The notes: a model not told the origin generated them from the letters alone. Shown: positions 18,003 to 29,084, counted from the stretch's first letter. The stretch is DNA of 64,000 nt from Ottowia sp. SB7-C50 (GCF_033110285.1 NZ_CP136995.1:1302001-1366000), one strand, 5' to 3'. Numbers and translations: made by a program.

Positions 18003-18644
18003 ATGAAGAATCAAGTGCAAGCACAACTGGATCGTGAAACGCTGTCGGCCCTGATGGACGGGCACCTGCAGGGCGCCGAAGCCGGCAAGGCCCTGCGCAT
18101 GATGGACTCCGCCGAAGCGCGCGAATGCTGGCAGGTCTACCACCTGGTGGGCGACGTGCTGCGATCGTCCGACCTGGCCGCCTGCGGGCGCGACAGCGCT
18201 TTCGTCAGCCGCCTCAGCGCGCGCCTGGCGCAAGAAACCGGCCCGGTGGCCGTGGTGCCGGCAGCGCGCCCCCTGGACACGCGCGATGTCGCCCGCCCGG
18301 CTGCCAACGATGGCGTGTTCCGCTGGAAGATGGTGGCCGGCCTGGCGTCGTTTGCCGCCGTCGCAGCCATCGGCTGGGGCGTGATGGGTGGCATCGGCCC
18401 GCAGCCGGGCATGGGCGCGCAACTGGCGCAGGGCCCGTCCGGCGCGCCCACGCAGGTCGTGACGCTGATGGCTGCGCCTCAGGCGACGCTGGCGACCGCG
18501 TCCGAACCCGCTGCCGCGGTCATGCTGCGCGATGCGCGACTGGACGAGCTGCTGGCCGCACATCGCCAGACCGCCGGCGCCTCGGCGCTGGGCAACGCCG
18601 CCGGCTTCTTGCGCAACGCCACCTTCGAGGGCCCCGGGCGTTGA
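18003..18644 (+). CDS. rseA: Anti-sigma-E factor RseA/MucA
   Basis: Inner-membrane protein that holds sigma-E inactive until cleaved under envelope stress. The cytoplasmic N-terminal domain (ETLSALMDGHLQ; RECWQVYHLVGDVLRS) is residues 1-75; one membrane helix spans about residues 109-131; the rest is periplasmic. 213 residues. It lies 34 bases after rpoE; its stop overlaps the TTG start of rseB. Confidence 0.93.
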   Translation: MKNQVQAQLDRETLSALMDGHLQGAEAGKALRMMDSAEARECWQVYHLVGDVLRSSDLAACGRDSAFVSRLSARLAQETGPVAVVPAARPLDTRDVARPAANDGVFRWKMVAGLASFAAVAAIGWGVMGGIGPQPGMGAQLAQGPSGAPTQVVTLMAAPQATLATASEPAAAVMLRDARLDELLAAHRQTAGASALGNAAGFLRNATFEGPGR

Positions 18645-19712
18645 GCACGGCGGTTGTCAGTGGCATGGGCGGGCGGCCCGGCTCGCGCCGGTTAGGGCTG
18701 GTCGCGCTGGGCTGGTGCGTCAGCGGCCTGCTGGCCGTGGCGGGTGCGCAGCCAGCGGCGCAGTTCGGCGGCGCGGTCGATCGCTCGGTCGGGCCTCCCC
18801 AGCGCAGCATTGCCGAATGGCTGGTGCGCCTGCAGCAGGCGTCGCGCGTGCCTTCCTACGTGGGCACCTTCGTGGTGTCGTCGGCCGCGGGTGCGATGTC
18901 TTCGTCCCGCATCTGGCACGTCTGCGAAGGCGATGTGCAGATGGAGCGCGTCGAGGCGCTGACCGGCGTGCCGCGCTCCACCTTCCGCCGCAACGAAGCT
19001 GTGGTGACCTTCCTGCCCGAATCGCGCGTCGTCCGCATGGACCAGGGCGAAACGGGGGGGCGTGTTCCCGAACCTGCTCAACAACGGCCAGGGCTTCAAG
19101 ACGGCCGACTACTACGCCGCCAACGAAGTGGGCCAGGGCCGTGTGGCTGGTTTCGATGCCGACATTGTCGTGCTGCAGCCGCGCGACGACTGGCGCTTTG
19201 GCTATCGAATCTGGAGCGAGAAGCGCACCGGACTGGTCGTCAAGACGCAGACGCTCGATGCCAGCGGCCACGTGCTGGAGCAGGCCGCGTTCTCTGAATT
19301 GCAGCTCAACGCGCCGGTGCAGGCCGACAAGCTGCGCCAGATGATGGGCAGCACCGAAGGCTACCGCGTCACCAAGGCCGAGCGCGTGCGCACCACGCCC
19401 GAAGCGGAAGGCTGGCGGCTGAAGGCTGGCGTGCCGGGCTTCCAGCCGCAGAGCTGCTATCGGCGCCCGGTGTCGCCGGTCACTTCGGTGGTGCAGTGGG
19501 TGTTTTCGGATGGCTTGGCGACCGTGTCGCTGTTCATGCAGCCCTTTGAGCGCGAGCGCCATGACCGCGAAGGCTTGGCCGTGCTGGGCGCCACCCACAC
19601 CATGACGCGGCGCGTGGCCGACCGCGGGGGCGACTGGTGGGTCACGGCGGTGGGCGAAGTGCCGCCGGCCACGCTGAAAGCTTTCTTGCAGGGTATCGAA
19701 CGCCGCCCCTGA
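18641..19712 (+). CDS. rseB: Sigma-E regulatory protein RseB/MucB, frame broken by a G run
   Basis: Periplasmic partner that shields RseA from proteolysis and senses misplaced lipoproteins/LPS. A signal peptide (LGLVALGWCVSGLLAVAGA) is followed by the MucB/RseB fold: RVPSYVGTFVV, ESRVVRMDQGETGG and, in another frame, VFPNLLNNGQGFKTADYY, then the C-terminal PVTSVVQWVFSDGLATVS domain. The break is at a run of seven G (19054-19060); six G would give T-G-G-V-F-P. The start is TTG at 18641 (overlapping the rseA stop) or ATG at 18665. Confidence 0.9.
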
Positions 19713-19777
19713 TGCGGCATGGGCTGCCATGCGGTGCCGGTCACCGCAGGCGGCACAAGACAAGAACGGGACTACGC

Positions 19778-21265
19778 ATGTTGAAAATGAAGAACCTGGG
19801 CGCGGCCGTGTTGATCGCGCCATTGCTCACCCTGGGCTCGCTGGCCGTGCCGACGCAGGCCGTGGCGCAGTCGGCGGTGCCGGTCGCGCCTTCGGTGCGC
19901 GGCCTGCCTGACTTCACCGACCTGGTCGATCAGGTCAGCCCCGCGGTGGTGAATATCCGCACCATGGAGCGCGTGCGCAGTGCCGGTTCGCGTGGCGGTG
20001 GCGGAGACGACGAGATGCAGGAACTGCTGCGCCGCTTCTTTGGCATCCCCATGCCCAACACCCCGCGCCAGCCTGGGCCGCGCCAGGCGCCGCAGGAGCC
20101 GTCCGAACGCGAGGCGCCGCGCGGCGTCGGCTCGGGCTTCCTGATTTCGCCCGACGGCTTCGTGATGACCAATGCCCACGTGGTCGACGGCGCGGACGAG
20201 GTGCTGGTCACGCTGACCGACAAGCGCGAATTCAAGGCCCGCATCGTGGGTGCCGACAAGCGCACCGACGTGGCGGTGGTCAAGATCGAGGCCACGGGCC
20301 TGCCCTCGGTGCGCATGGGCGACGTCAATCGTCTGCGCGTGGGTGAATGGGTGATGGCGATCGGCTCGCCGTTCGGGCTCGAAAACACGGTCACGGCCGG
20401 CATCGTCAGCGCCAAGCAGCGCGACACCGGCGAATACCTGCCCTTCATCCAGACCGACGTCGCCGTCAACCCCGGCAACTCCGGCGGCCCGCTGATCAAC
20501 ATGCGCGGCGAAGTCGTGGGCATCAACAGCCAGATCTATTCGCGTTCGGGTGGCTTCATGGGCATATCGTTTGCCATTCCCATCGACGAAGCCATCCGCG
20601 TGAGCGAGCAACTGCGCGCCTCGGGCAAGGTCACGCGCGGGCGCATCGGCGTGCAAATCGCCGAAGTCACGCGCGAAGTGGCCGAATCCATCGGCCTGGC
20701 CAAGGCGCAGGGCGCGCTGGTGCGCAGCGTCGAAAGCGGCTCGCCCGCCGAGAAGGCAGGCGTCGAAGCGGGCGACATCATCACGCGCTTCGAGGGCCGG
20801 CCCATCGACAAGGCATCGGACCTGCCCCGCATGGTGGGCAACACCAAGCCCGGCTCGCGCAGCGCGATCACCGTGTACCGTCGCGGCCAGCCGCGCGACC
20901 TGACCATCACCGTGGCAGAGCTGGAGCCCGAACAGGTGGCGCGCCGTCCGGCCGCGCGTGGCAGCGACGCGCCCAAGTCGGCCGGTGCCGCGCAGGCCAT
21001 GGGCATCACGGTGAACGAACTGACCGACGCGCAAAAGCGTGAGATGAAGGTCAAGCGCGGCGTGCGCGTCGAGGCCGCGGCAGACGCCGCCGCGCGCGCC
21101 GGCCTGCGCGAAGGCGACGTGATCCTGTCGGTGGGCAACGCCGAGGTCGGCAACGTGCGCGAGTTCGAAGCCGCCGTGGCGAAGGCCGACCGCAGCAAGA
21201 CGATCAACATGCTGGTGCAGCGCGGCGAGCTCGTGCAGTACGTGCTGATTCGCCCGACGCGTTGA
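19778..21265 (+). CDS. mucD: Periplasmic serine endoprotease MucD (DegP/HtrA family)
   Basis: Degrades misfolded envelope proteins; product of the sigma-E operon. 495 residues with a signal peptide ending near AVAQS. Catalytic triad H134 (TNAHVV), D164 (RTDVAV) and S235 (PGNSGGP), then two PDZ domains (about 290-390 and 400-495). The Q-linker after the signal peptide (PRQPGPRQAPQEPSER) corresponds to the LA loop. It starts 65 bases after rseB. A long gene-poor region follows. Confidence 0.96.
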   Translation: MLKMKNLGAAVLIAPLLTLGSLAVPTQAVAQSAVPVAPSVRGLPDFTDLVDQVSPAVVNIRTMERVRSAGSRGGGGDDEMQELLRRFFGIPMPNTPRQPGPRQAPQEPSEREAPRGVGSGFLISPDGFVMTNAHVVDGADEVLVTLTDKREFKARIVGADKRTDVAVVKIEATGLPSVRMGDVNRLRVGEWVMAIGSPFGLENTVTAGIVSAKQRDTGEYLPFIQTDVAVNPGNSGGPLINMRGEVVGINSQIYSRSGGFMGISFAIPIDEAIRVSEQLRASGKVTRGRIGVQIAEVTREVAESIGLAKAQGALVRSVESGSPAEKAGVEAGDIITRFEGRPIDKASDLPRMVGNTKPGSRSAITVYRRGQPRDLTITVAELEPEQVARRPAARGSDAPKSAGAAQAMGITVNELTDAQKREMKVKRGVRVEAAADAAARAGLREGDVILSVGNAEVGNVREFEAAVAKADRSKTINMLVQRGELVQYVLIRPTR

Positions 21266-21348
21266 GCGGCGGCCGGCCCGAAAGACCCCATGGGCTCATC
21301 GGATTTACGGGCTTTTTCGCGACACCGGGGCTTGGCTTGGCGGTGGCA

Positions 21349-21525
21349 TCACTGCCAGTTGAGCCGGGGGCCCCGGCACTCCACATACGCGATTGGATAG
21401 AATTCGGGGAGTAAACAGGGGTTGGAATGAATATGGGGCCGGCAATCCACCACGATGTGGCACGCCAGCGGGTCATCCACCGGCAGTCCACAGCCCCTGC
21501 ACGACTTGTCCCAACGTTGTCCCAA
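21349..21525 (-). CDS. Hypothetical cysteine-rich small protein (candidate)
   Basis: 58-codon frame from a TTG at 21525. The product is unusually rich in Cys and His for a chance frame: two close pairs (CRGC at residues 9-12 and a later C22) plus C28, C37 and C50, and His at 23, 31 and 33, suggesting a zinc-binding fold. The upstream bases are occupied by phased direct repeats. No ribosome binding site is evident and I recognise no family. The base composition is lower in GC than the neighbours. It could be a remnant of transferred DNA or chance. Confidence 0.3.
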   Translation of the reverse strand: MGQRWDKSCRGCGLPVDDPLACHIVVDCRPHIHSNPCLLPEFYPIAYVECRGPRLNWQ

Positions 21526-21574
21526 AATTCTTGTTGATAATCTGTTGATAATTTTCCGTTGCGGCGCCGCAACG
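21506..21574. repeat. Two pairs of 11-bp-phased direct repeats and an 18 bp perfect palindrome
   Basis: TTGTCCCAA occurs at 21506 and 21517; TGTTGATAAT occurs at 21532 and 21543. Both pairs have an 11-base period, about one helical turn. They are followed by a perfect 18-base palindrome with half CGTTGCGGC at 21557-21574. Repeats on one face of the helix next to a palindrome look like a protein-binding site, possibly an operator for the transcript that seems to start near 21630. Confidence 0.65.
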
Positions 21575-21619
21575 ACGATGCGGTGGCGTATGCGAGAGTT
21601 CGGCCGGGGCGTTTTTGCC

Positions 21620-21697
21620 TACAATGAAGTCCCAACTATCGCAGTTGCCATAGATTGTTGGTTGAGGGCGCGTCATATCTCTGACGCGCCCTTTTTT
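21620..21697 (+). ncRNA. Candidate small RNA or lepA leader ending in an intrinsic terminator
   Basis: A TACAAT box at 21620-21625 would start a transcript near 21632. It would contain a CAACT/AGTTG hairpin (about 21642-21656) and end at the terminator at 21666-21697. No open frame lies between. The result is either a stand-alone sRNA of about 65 bases or an attenuated leader of lepA. The -35 region is weak, so an activator binding the repeats just upstream is possible. This is inference from sequence features only. Confidence 0.4.
21666..21697 (+). terminator. Strong intrinsic terminator upstream of lepA
   Basis: Perfect 10 bp stem (GGGCGCGTCA and its complement), 6-base loop, then six T. 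It ends 44 bases before the lepA start, so it may terminate mucD read-through, a small RNA, or act as an attenuator. Confidence 0.88.
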
Positions 21698-21741
21698 CGT
21701 GTGGGCCGTTCGGTAATTCAATTACTTGCCTTGGTTCGTTG

Positions 21742-23549
<1,808 letters not shown>

Positions 23550-23550
<1 letters not shown>

Positions 23551-24518
23551 TGCCGTTTCTGACCGCGATCATTCTGGCCGCCTTCTTGGGCTACGGCACC
23601 GCGTGGTACATGGGCGCCATCGAAGGCAACTTCGCGCTGCTGCTGTTCATGGCGGTGGTCGTCACGGGCATCTACTGGCTGGCCGAGCAGTTCGTCTTTC
23701 TGCCGCGCCGCCGCGCCGCCGCCGCCGCGCTGCAGGCCCAGGCCGACCAGCGCCGCACCGACCTGGCCGCACAGGGCATCACCCAGGTCGACCAGGGCGA
23801 CCTGGACGGCGCGCGCGCCAAGGTGCTGGCGCAGCCCTGGTGGCTGGACTGGACGGCCGGCCTGTTTCCGGTGATCCTGGTGGTGTTTCTGCTGCGTTCG
23901 TTTGTGTTCGAGCCGTTCAAGATCCCGTCCGGCTCGATGATCCCGACCCTGCTGGTGGGCGATCTGATCCTGGTGAACAAATTCACCTACGGCCTGAAGC
24001 TGCCGGTGATCAACACGCGCGTCACCGACGGCAAGCCGGTGCAGCGGGGTGACGTGGTAGTGTTCCGCTACCCGCCGCAGCCCAGCGTGGACTACATCAA
24101 GCGCGTGGTCGGTCTGCCGGGCGACGAAGTGGCCTACCTGAACAAGCAGCTGAAGATCAACGGCCAGCCCGTGGCGACGGCGCCGGCGTCCGATTTTTTC
24201 GACGAATCGACGATGGAATACTTCAAGCAGTTCGACGAGCAGCTGGGCGCCCGGAACCACCGCATCATCGTGGACGAGCGCCGGCCTGCCTTTGTTCCCG
24301 GTGCGTACGACTTCCGCCAGAAGGACAACTGCCGCTACAGCGTCGAGGGTGTCACCTGCAAGGTGCCCGAGGGCAGCTATTTCGTCATGGGCGACAACCG
24401 CGACAATTCACTCGATTCGCGCTTCTGGGGCTTCGTGCCCGACGGCAACATCGTCGGCAAGGCGTTCTTCATCTGGATGAATTTCGGCGACCTCAAGCGC
24501 ATCGGCGCCTTTCACTGA
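23550..24518 (+). CDS. lepB: Signal peptidase I
   Basis: Cleaves signal peptides at the periplasmic face of the inner membrane. Two N-terminal membrane segments (about residues 3-25 and 108-128) flank a cytoplasmic loop with a basic and Ala-rich stretch. The nucleophile is S129 (SGSMIPT) and the general base K184 (YIKRVVGLPGD); boxes GDVVVFRYP and FVMGDNRDNSLDSRFWG are present. 322 residues. It is translationally coupled to lepA, the classic lepA-lepB operon. Confidence 0.97.
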
Positions 24519-24546
24519 TTTCGTGTCCAACCAGCGGGTATTCATC

Positions 24547-24912
24547 ATGTCTTCCCCTCCGTCGTCACAACGCGGCATTTCCTTCCTTGGGCTGCTGTTC
24601 CTGGGCGTGGTGCTGGCGCTCCTGGCCATCGTGGTGGCGCGCGTGGTGCCCACCGCGACCGAATACATGGCCATCCACAAGGCCGTGAAGAAGGCCGCGG
24701 CCGAAGGCGGCACGGTGCCCGCGGTGCGCGCGGCGTTCGACCGCACGGCTTCGGTGGACTACATCACGTCCATCACCGGCAAGGACCTGGACGTGACCAA
24801 GCAGGGCGACAAGGTCGTCGTCAACTTCGCCTACGACAAGGAAATCCCGCTGGCGGGGCCGGCCTATCTGCTGCTGAAATACCGCGGTTCGTCGGCGGGT
24901 GGCTACAACTGA
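24547..24912 (+). CDS. DUF4845 membrane-anchored protein
   Basis: 121-residue protein with one N-terminal membrane helix (FLGLLFLGVVLALLAIVV) and a periplasmic domain (YMAIHKAVKKAA; YDKEIPLAGPAYLLLKY). Its place between lepB and rnc is conserved across betaproteobacteria and this is the DUF4845 family. Its function is unknown; pilin-like topology has been noted. The start is ATG at 24547 or GTG at 24523; neither has a clear ribosome binding site. Confidence 0.85.
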   Translation: MSSPPSSQRGISFLGLLFLGVVLALLAIVVARVVPTATEYMAIHKAVKKAAAEGGTVPAVRAAFDRTASVDYITSITGKDLDVTKQGDKVVVNFAYDKEIPLAGPAYLLLKYRGSSAGGYN

Positions 24913-24937
24913 CCCAGGTTCGCGCACGGGCCGCGCC

Positions 24938-25630
24938 GTGAAGGCCGCGCCCGACCCCCTGCAGGCGCTGCAAGCACGCCTGCAGCACCGCTTTGCCGAC
25001 CCCGCACTGCTGCAGCGCGCGCTCACCCACCGCAGTTTTTCGGCCGACCACAACGAGCGGCTTGAATTTCTGGGCGATTCGGTGCTGGGCCTGGGCGTCG
25101 CGCACATGCTCTACCAGGCCCTGGGCAGCGGCGCCGAAGGCGACCTGTCGCGCCTGCGCGCCCAACTGGTGCGGCAGGACAGCCTGCATCGGCTGGCGCT
25201 CGACCTGGGCCTGCCCGCGCTGCTGCGGCTGGGCGACGGTGAAATGCGCTCGGGCGGCGAGCGCCGGCCGTCGATTCTGGCCGACGCGCTGGAAGCCATC
25301 ATCGGCGCCGTGTACCTGGACGGCGGCCACGCCGTGGCCGACGCTTTGGTGCGCCGCCTGTTCGAGCAGGTCGAAATTTCCCCCGCCATGTCGGCCGCCG
25401 CCAAGGACGCCAAGACCGCCTTGCAGGAATGGCTGCAGGGGCGCAAGATGGCGCTGCCGGCCTACGAAGTGATGCGTGTGCTGGGCGCGGCCCACCGGCA
25501 GACCTTCGAGGTCCGGTGCCGGGTGGCCGAAAAAGGCCTGGAAGCCCTGGGGCAGGGCGCGTCGCGCCGCGCCGCCGAACAGGCCGCCGCCACCGCCATG
25601 CTGCAATTGCTGCAACGCACCGGAACATGA
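24938..25630 (+). CDS. rnc: Ribonuclease III
   Basis: Cleaves double-stranded RNA in rRNA and mRNA processing. Signature [12 protein letters not shown] supplies catalytic E43 and D47, with D and E of the second site in [15 protein letters not shown]. The double-stranded RNA-binding domain is about residues 155-228. The start is GTG at 24938; an earlier GTG at 24899 would overlap the previous gene. 230 residues. The stop overlaps the era ATG. Confidence 0.96.
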   Translation: MKAAPDPLQALQARLQHRFADPALLQRALTHRSFSADHNERLEFLGDSVLGLGVAHMLYQALGSGAEGDLSRLRAQLVRQDSLHRLALDLGLPALLRLGDGEMRSGGERRPSILADALEAIIGAVYLDGGHAVADALVRRLFEQVEISPAMSAAAKDAKTALQEWLQGRKMALPAYEVMRVLGAAHRQTFEVRCRVAEKGLEALGQGASRRAAEQAAATAMLQLLQRTGT

Positions 25631-26610
25631 ATACTCCTGAAAACATAGCTGAAGATGATGACACGCCTGCGCCTGCAGCCAATCAAGCGGAGGGCGGGCC
25701 GGCACAGCGCTGCGGCCTGATCGCCATCGTCGGCAAGCCCAACGTGGGCAAGTCCACGCTGCTCAACGCCCTGGTGGGGCAGAAGATCAGCATCACCAGC
25801 CGCAAGGCGCAGACCACGCGCCACCGCATCACCGGCATTCGCACATTGGTGAATGACGAAGGCGGCGGCACGCAGTTCGTGTTTGTCGACACGCCCGGCT
25901 TCCAGACCCGGCATTCGGCGGCGCTGAACAAGTCGCTCAACAAGACCGTGCTGGGCGCCATCGACGGCGTCGACCTGATCCTGTTCGTGGTCGAGGCGGG
26001 CAGCTTCACGCTGGGCGACGCCAAGGTGCTGTCGCTGCTCAAGCCCGGTACGCCGGCGATCCTGGTGGCCAACAAGCTCGACACCGTGCACCGGCGCAAC
26101 GAGGTCGCGCCCTGGCTGCGCGACATGCAGCAGCGCCACCCGTTTGACGAATTCGTGCCCATGTCGGCCAAGAACCCCCGGGACGTGCAGCGGCTGCTGT
26201 CGATCTGCGAGCGTTACCTGCCCGTGCAGCCCTGGTGGTACAGCGAGGACGAGCTGACCGACCGCAGCGAGAAATTCCTGGCCAGCGAGGTGGTGCGCGA
26301 AAAGCTGTTCCGCCTGACGGGCGACGAGCTTCCCTACACCTCGACCGTCGTCGTCGACAAGTTCGACGAGGAAAAAAGCCGCGCGCACGGCCGCATGGTG
26401 CGCATTGCCGCCACCATCATCGTCGAGCGCGACGGCCACAAGGCCATGGTCATCGGCGAAAAAGGCGAACGCCTCAAGCGCATCGGCACCGAGGCGCGGC
26501 AAGAGCTGGAAAAGCTGATGGACTGCAAGGTCTTCCTCGAGTTGTGGGTGAAGGTGCGCAGCGGCTGGGCCGACGACGAGGCGCGCGTGCGCAGCTTCGG
26601 CTACGAATAG
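25627..26610 (+). CDS. era: GTPase Era
   Basis: Binds the 3' end of 16S rRNA in 30S maturation. 327 residues: G1 GKPNVGKST at 36-44, G3 DTPGFQ, G4 NKLD, and a C-terminal KH domain ([14 protein letters not shown]). The N-terminal 28 residues are an acidic, Ala/Pro-rich extension whose DNA (25643-25690) resembles a decayed copy of the dispersed palindrome (CATAGCTGAAG and CAATCAAGCGG). ATGA overlap with rnc gives translational coupling, as in E. coli. Confidence 0.97.
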   Translation: MNTPENIAEDDDTPAPAANQAEGGPAQRCGLIAIVGKPNVGKSTLLNALVGQKISITSRKAQTTRHRITGIRTLVNDEGGGTQFVFVDTPGFQTRHSAALNKSLNKTVLGAIDGVDLILFVVEAGSFTLGDAKVLSLLKPGTPAILVANKLDTVHRRNEVAPWLRDMQQRHPFDEFVPMSAKNPRDVQRLLSICERYLPVQPWWYSEDELTDRSEKFLASEVVREKLFRLTGDELPYTSTVVVDKFDEEKSRAHGRMVRIAATIIVERDGHKAMVIGEKGERLKRIGTEARQELEKLMDCKVFLELWVKVRSGWADDEARVRSFGYE

Positions 26611-26622
26611 CGGTGTGCGCCG

Positions 26623-27054
26623 ATGCGCCTCTGGACATTGCATCCGCGCCACCTCGACCCGCAGGGCCTGGTGGCCTTGTGGCGCGAAGGCCTGCTGGCC
26701 CAGGCCGTGCTGGCCGGCCGCACGCGCGGCTACACGCACCATCCGCAACTGCAGCGCTTTGCCGCGCACGCCACCCCGCTCGATGCATTGGGCGCCTACC
26801 TGAGCGCAGTGCAGGCCGAGGCGCAATCGCGCGGTTATCGCTTTGACGCTGCCAAGATCGACCGGCCCGGTGCCCGTGTCGCGCCCATCACGGCCACCCA
26901 CGGCCAGCTCGCGCACGAATGGCAGCACCTGGGCCAGAAACTGGCGGCGCGCAACCCGGACTGGCACGCCCACTGGGTGGCGGCCGCGCAGCCCAGCGCG
27001 CACCCGCTGTTCACGCCGGTGGCGGGCGGCATCGAACCCTGGGAGCGCGTGTGA
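26623..27054 (+). CDS. Pyrimidine dimer DNA glycosylase-like protein (Pyr_excise family)
   Basis: 143-residue protein of the family that includes T4 endonuclease V. It begins [20 protein letters not shown] and carries [11 protein letters not shown] and [11 protein letters not shown]4 endonuclease V uses the amino group of Thr2 as nucleophile; here residue 2 is Arg, so glycosylase activity is uncertain and the annotation is by family only. It sits between era and recO (12 bases and a GTGA overlap), suggesting a DNA-repair pairing with recO. Confidence 0.82.
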   Translation: MRLWTLHPRHLDPQGLVALWREGLLAQAVLAGRTRGYTHHPQLQRFAAHATPLDALGAYLSAVQAEAQSRGYRFDAAKIDRPGARVAPITATHGQLAHEWQHLGQKLAARNPDWHAHWVAAAQPSAHPLFTPVAGGIEPWERV

Positions 27055-27812
27055 AGCGCGTCGTCCACGAGCCCGCCTACATCCTTCACCACTACGACTG
27101 GAGCGAATCCAGCGTCATCGTCGAAGCCTTTTCACGCGCCCACGGCCGCGTGGCGCTGGTGGCCAAGGGCGCCAAGCGGCCGTCGTCCAACTTCCGGCCC
27201 GTGCTGCTGCCGCTGCAGCCCCTGCTGCTCAACTGGGGTGGCGATGCCGAAATTCGCACCCTCAAAAGCGCCGAATGGGGCGGCGGCCAGGTCATGCCGA
27301 CCGGCGACGCGCTGCTGTCGGGCTACTACGCCAACGAACTGCTGATGCGCCTGCTGGCGCGCGAGGACGCGCACCCGCGCCTGTTTGACGCCTACGCCGC
27401 GCTGGTGCACGTGCTGGCGACGGACACCGCCGAGCCGCTGGTGGCGGCCGCGCTGCGCGCCTTCGAGCTGCTGCTGCTGCGTGAAGCCGGCCATCTGCCC
27501 GCGCTGGGCGTGCAAACCCTGACCTTTGCGCCGCTCGATGCCGACGCACCCTACCGCCTGGTGGCCGAAGGCGGCCTGCGCGCCGCCCACGACGACGACA
27601 GCGCCTGGCTGCCCGGCGCACGCTGGCAGGCGCTGGCGCGCGCGCTGGACGACGAAGCCCCCTTCACCACCACCCTGCGCGAAGTCGCGCAGATGCCGCC
27701 CGACGCGCGCGTGTCCCTGCGCCAGCAGCTGCGCGAACTGCTCCACTACCATTGCGGCGTGGGCACGCTGCGCACGCGGCAGATGATGCTGGACCTGCAG
27801 GCCCTGACCTGA
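27051..27812 (+). CDS. recO: DNA repair protein RecO
   Basis: Loads RecA on gapped DNA together with RecR. N-terminal OB fold ([33 protein letters not shown]) then the alpha-helical domain. GTG at 27051 overlaps the stop of the preceding gene and gives the conserved N-terminus [13 protein letters not shown]. 253 residues. The zinc cysteines seen in some RecO proteins are absent, as in many betaproteobacteria. Confidence 0.95.
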   Translation: MKRVVHEPAYILHHYDWSESSVIVEAFSRAHGRVALVAKGAKRPSSNFRPVLLPLQPLLLNWGGDAEIRTLKSAEWGGGQVMPTGDALLSGYYANELLMRLLAREDAHPRLFDAYAALVHVLATDTAEPLVAAALRAFELLLLREAGHLPALGVQTLTFAPLDADAPYRLVAEGGLRAAHDDDSAWLPGARWQALARALDDEAPFTTTLREVAQMPPDARVSLRQQLRELLHYHCGVGTLRTRQMMLDLQALT

Positions 27813-27864
27813 TGCCGCGCCGCCGTGCCGCATGGCAGCGCGATCCCGGCGCCAAAGGACACCG

Positions 27865-28623
27865 ATGAACCCGACTCACCTTTCGGTCAACGTCAACAAG
27901 GTTGCGCTGGTGCGCAACACCCGCCACCTGGGCATTCCCAGCGTCGTGCGCGCAGCCGAAGCCTGCCTGCAGGCCGGTGCGCACGGCATCACCGTACACC
28001 CGCGCCCCGACCAGCGCCACGTCCGCCCGCAGGACGTGCACGACCTGGCCGCGCTGATGCGCCGCTGGCCCGGCCGCGAATACAACATCGAAGGCAACCC
28101 GACGCAGAACCTGATGGCCTTCATCCGCGACGTGCGCCCCGCGCAGGCCACCTTCGTGCCCGACGCCGAAGACCAATTCACCAGCGACCACGGCTGGGAC
28201 CTGGCCAGCCCCGGCGTGGCCGAGCGCCTGCGTCCGCTGATCGACGAGTGCCGCCAACTGGGCGTCCGCGTCAGCCTGTTCATGGACGCCGAGCCGCACG
28301 CCATGGCCGCCGCCCGCGCCCTGGGCGCCGACCGCGTCGAGCTGTACACCGAGCCCTGGGCCGCCGCCTGGGGCACGCCCGATGAAGCCGTGCAACTGCA
28401 GCGCTTCGCCGCCGCCGCCCGCGCCGCGCAGGGCGCCGGCCTGGGCGTCAACGCCGGCCACGATCTGAACCGAGACAACCTCACGCCCTTTCTGCGCGGC
28501 GTGCCGGGCGTTGCCGAAGTCAGCATTGGCCACGCGTTGATCGCCGACGCGCTGGACATGGGTTACGACGCCACCGTGCGCGACTACCTGCGCTGCATCG
28601 ACGAGGCGTTCGATTGCTCCTGA
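27865..28623 (+). CDS. pdxJ: Pyridoxine 5'-phosphate synthase
   Basis: Makes pyridoxine 5'-phosphate from deoxyxylulose 5-phosphate and aminoacetone 3-phosphate. The start ATG at 27865, with AAAGGA upstream, gives LSVNVNKVALVRNTRH; family motifs GITVHPRPDQRHV and NAGHDLNRDNL are intact. 252 residues. The recO-pdxJ-acpS order is conserved in proteobacteria. Confidence 0.97.
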   Translation: MNPTHLSVNVNKVALVRNTRHLGIPSVVRAAEACLQAGAHGITVHPRPDQRHVRPQDVHDLAALMRRWPGREYNIEGNPTQNLMAFIRDVRPAQATFVPDAEDQFTSDHGWDLASPGVAERLRPLIDECRQLGVRVSLFMDAEPHAMAAARALGADRVELYTEPWAAAWGTPDEAVQLQRFAAAARAAQGAGLGVNAGHDLNRDNLTPFLRGVPGVAEVSIGHALIADALDMGYDATVRDYLRCIDEAFDCS

Positions 28624-28624
28624 A

Positions 28625-28675
28625 TTGATAGCTGCTTGCGGTTTATGGACAAGCGCCAGCGGCTGATTTGGCTTG
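28625..28675. repeat. Palindromic repeat between pdxJ and acpS
   Basis: TTGATAGCTGCTTGCG, a short spacer, then CAAGCGCC and a GATTTGG edge; one of the clearest copies of the family. It fills nearly the whole 59-base gap. Confidence 0.75.
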
Positions 28676-28682
28676 ACATCCC

Positions 28683-29084
28683 ATGATCCACGGTATCGGC
28701 ACCGACATCTGCGACATCCGCCGCATCCGCGCCAGCCTGGAGCGGCACGGTGATCGCTTCGCGCAGAAGATCCTGAGCGAGGGCGAACTCACCGTCTGGC
28801 GCCGCCGCAGCAGGCGCTGGCCCGAACGCGGCGTGCGCTACCTGGCCACGCGCTTTTCGGCCAAGGAGGCGTTCAGCAAGGCCATCGGGCTGGGCATGCG
28901 CCTGCCGATGCACTGGCGCCTGTGCGAAATCGCCAACCGCCCCAGCGGCGAGCCGATGATCGTGCTGCACGGCGGCTTGAAGGACTGGTTTGACGCGCAG
29001 GGCCTGACGGCGCACATCACCGTGACGGACGAGAGTGAATACGCGGCCAGTTTCTGTGTGGTCGAGCGCATGGATATACGATAA
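28683..29084 (+). CDS. acpS: Holo-[acyl-carrier-protein] synthase
   Basis: Transfers phosphopantetheine from CoA to ACP (acpP is at 15130). 133 residues; metal-binding GTDICDI near residues 6-12 and [13 protein letters not shown] with the second acidic ligand. The final codons overlap the inverted repeat that I read as the operator of the downstream toxin-antitoxin genes. Confidence 0.97.
   Translation: MIHGIGTDICDIRRIRASLERHGDRFAQKILSEGELTVWRRRSRRWPERGVRYLATRFSAKEAFSKAIGLGMRLPMHWRLCEIANRPSGEPMIVLHGGLKDWFDAQGLTAHITVTDESEYAASFCVVERMDIR

Noticed and set aside
21204..21635. 143-codon minus-strand frame over the mucD end and the following spacer
   Set aside because: Half of it is antisense to mucD and the composition is random; the shorter Cys-rich frame on the same strand is more convincing.
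24523..24546. GTG at 24523 as start of the DUF4845 gene
   Set aside because: The ATG at 24547 places the signal-anchor helix at the usual distance; neither has a ribosome binding site, so the upstream residues remain uncertain.
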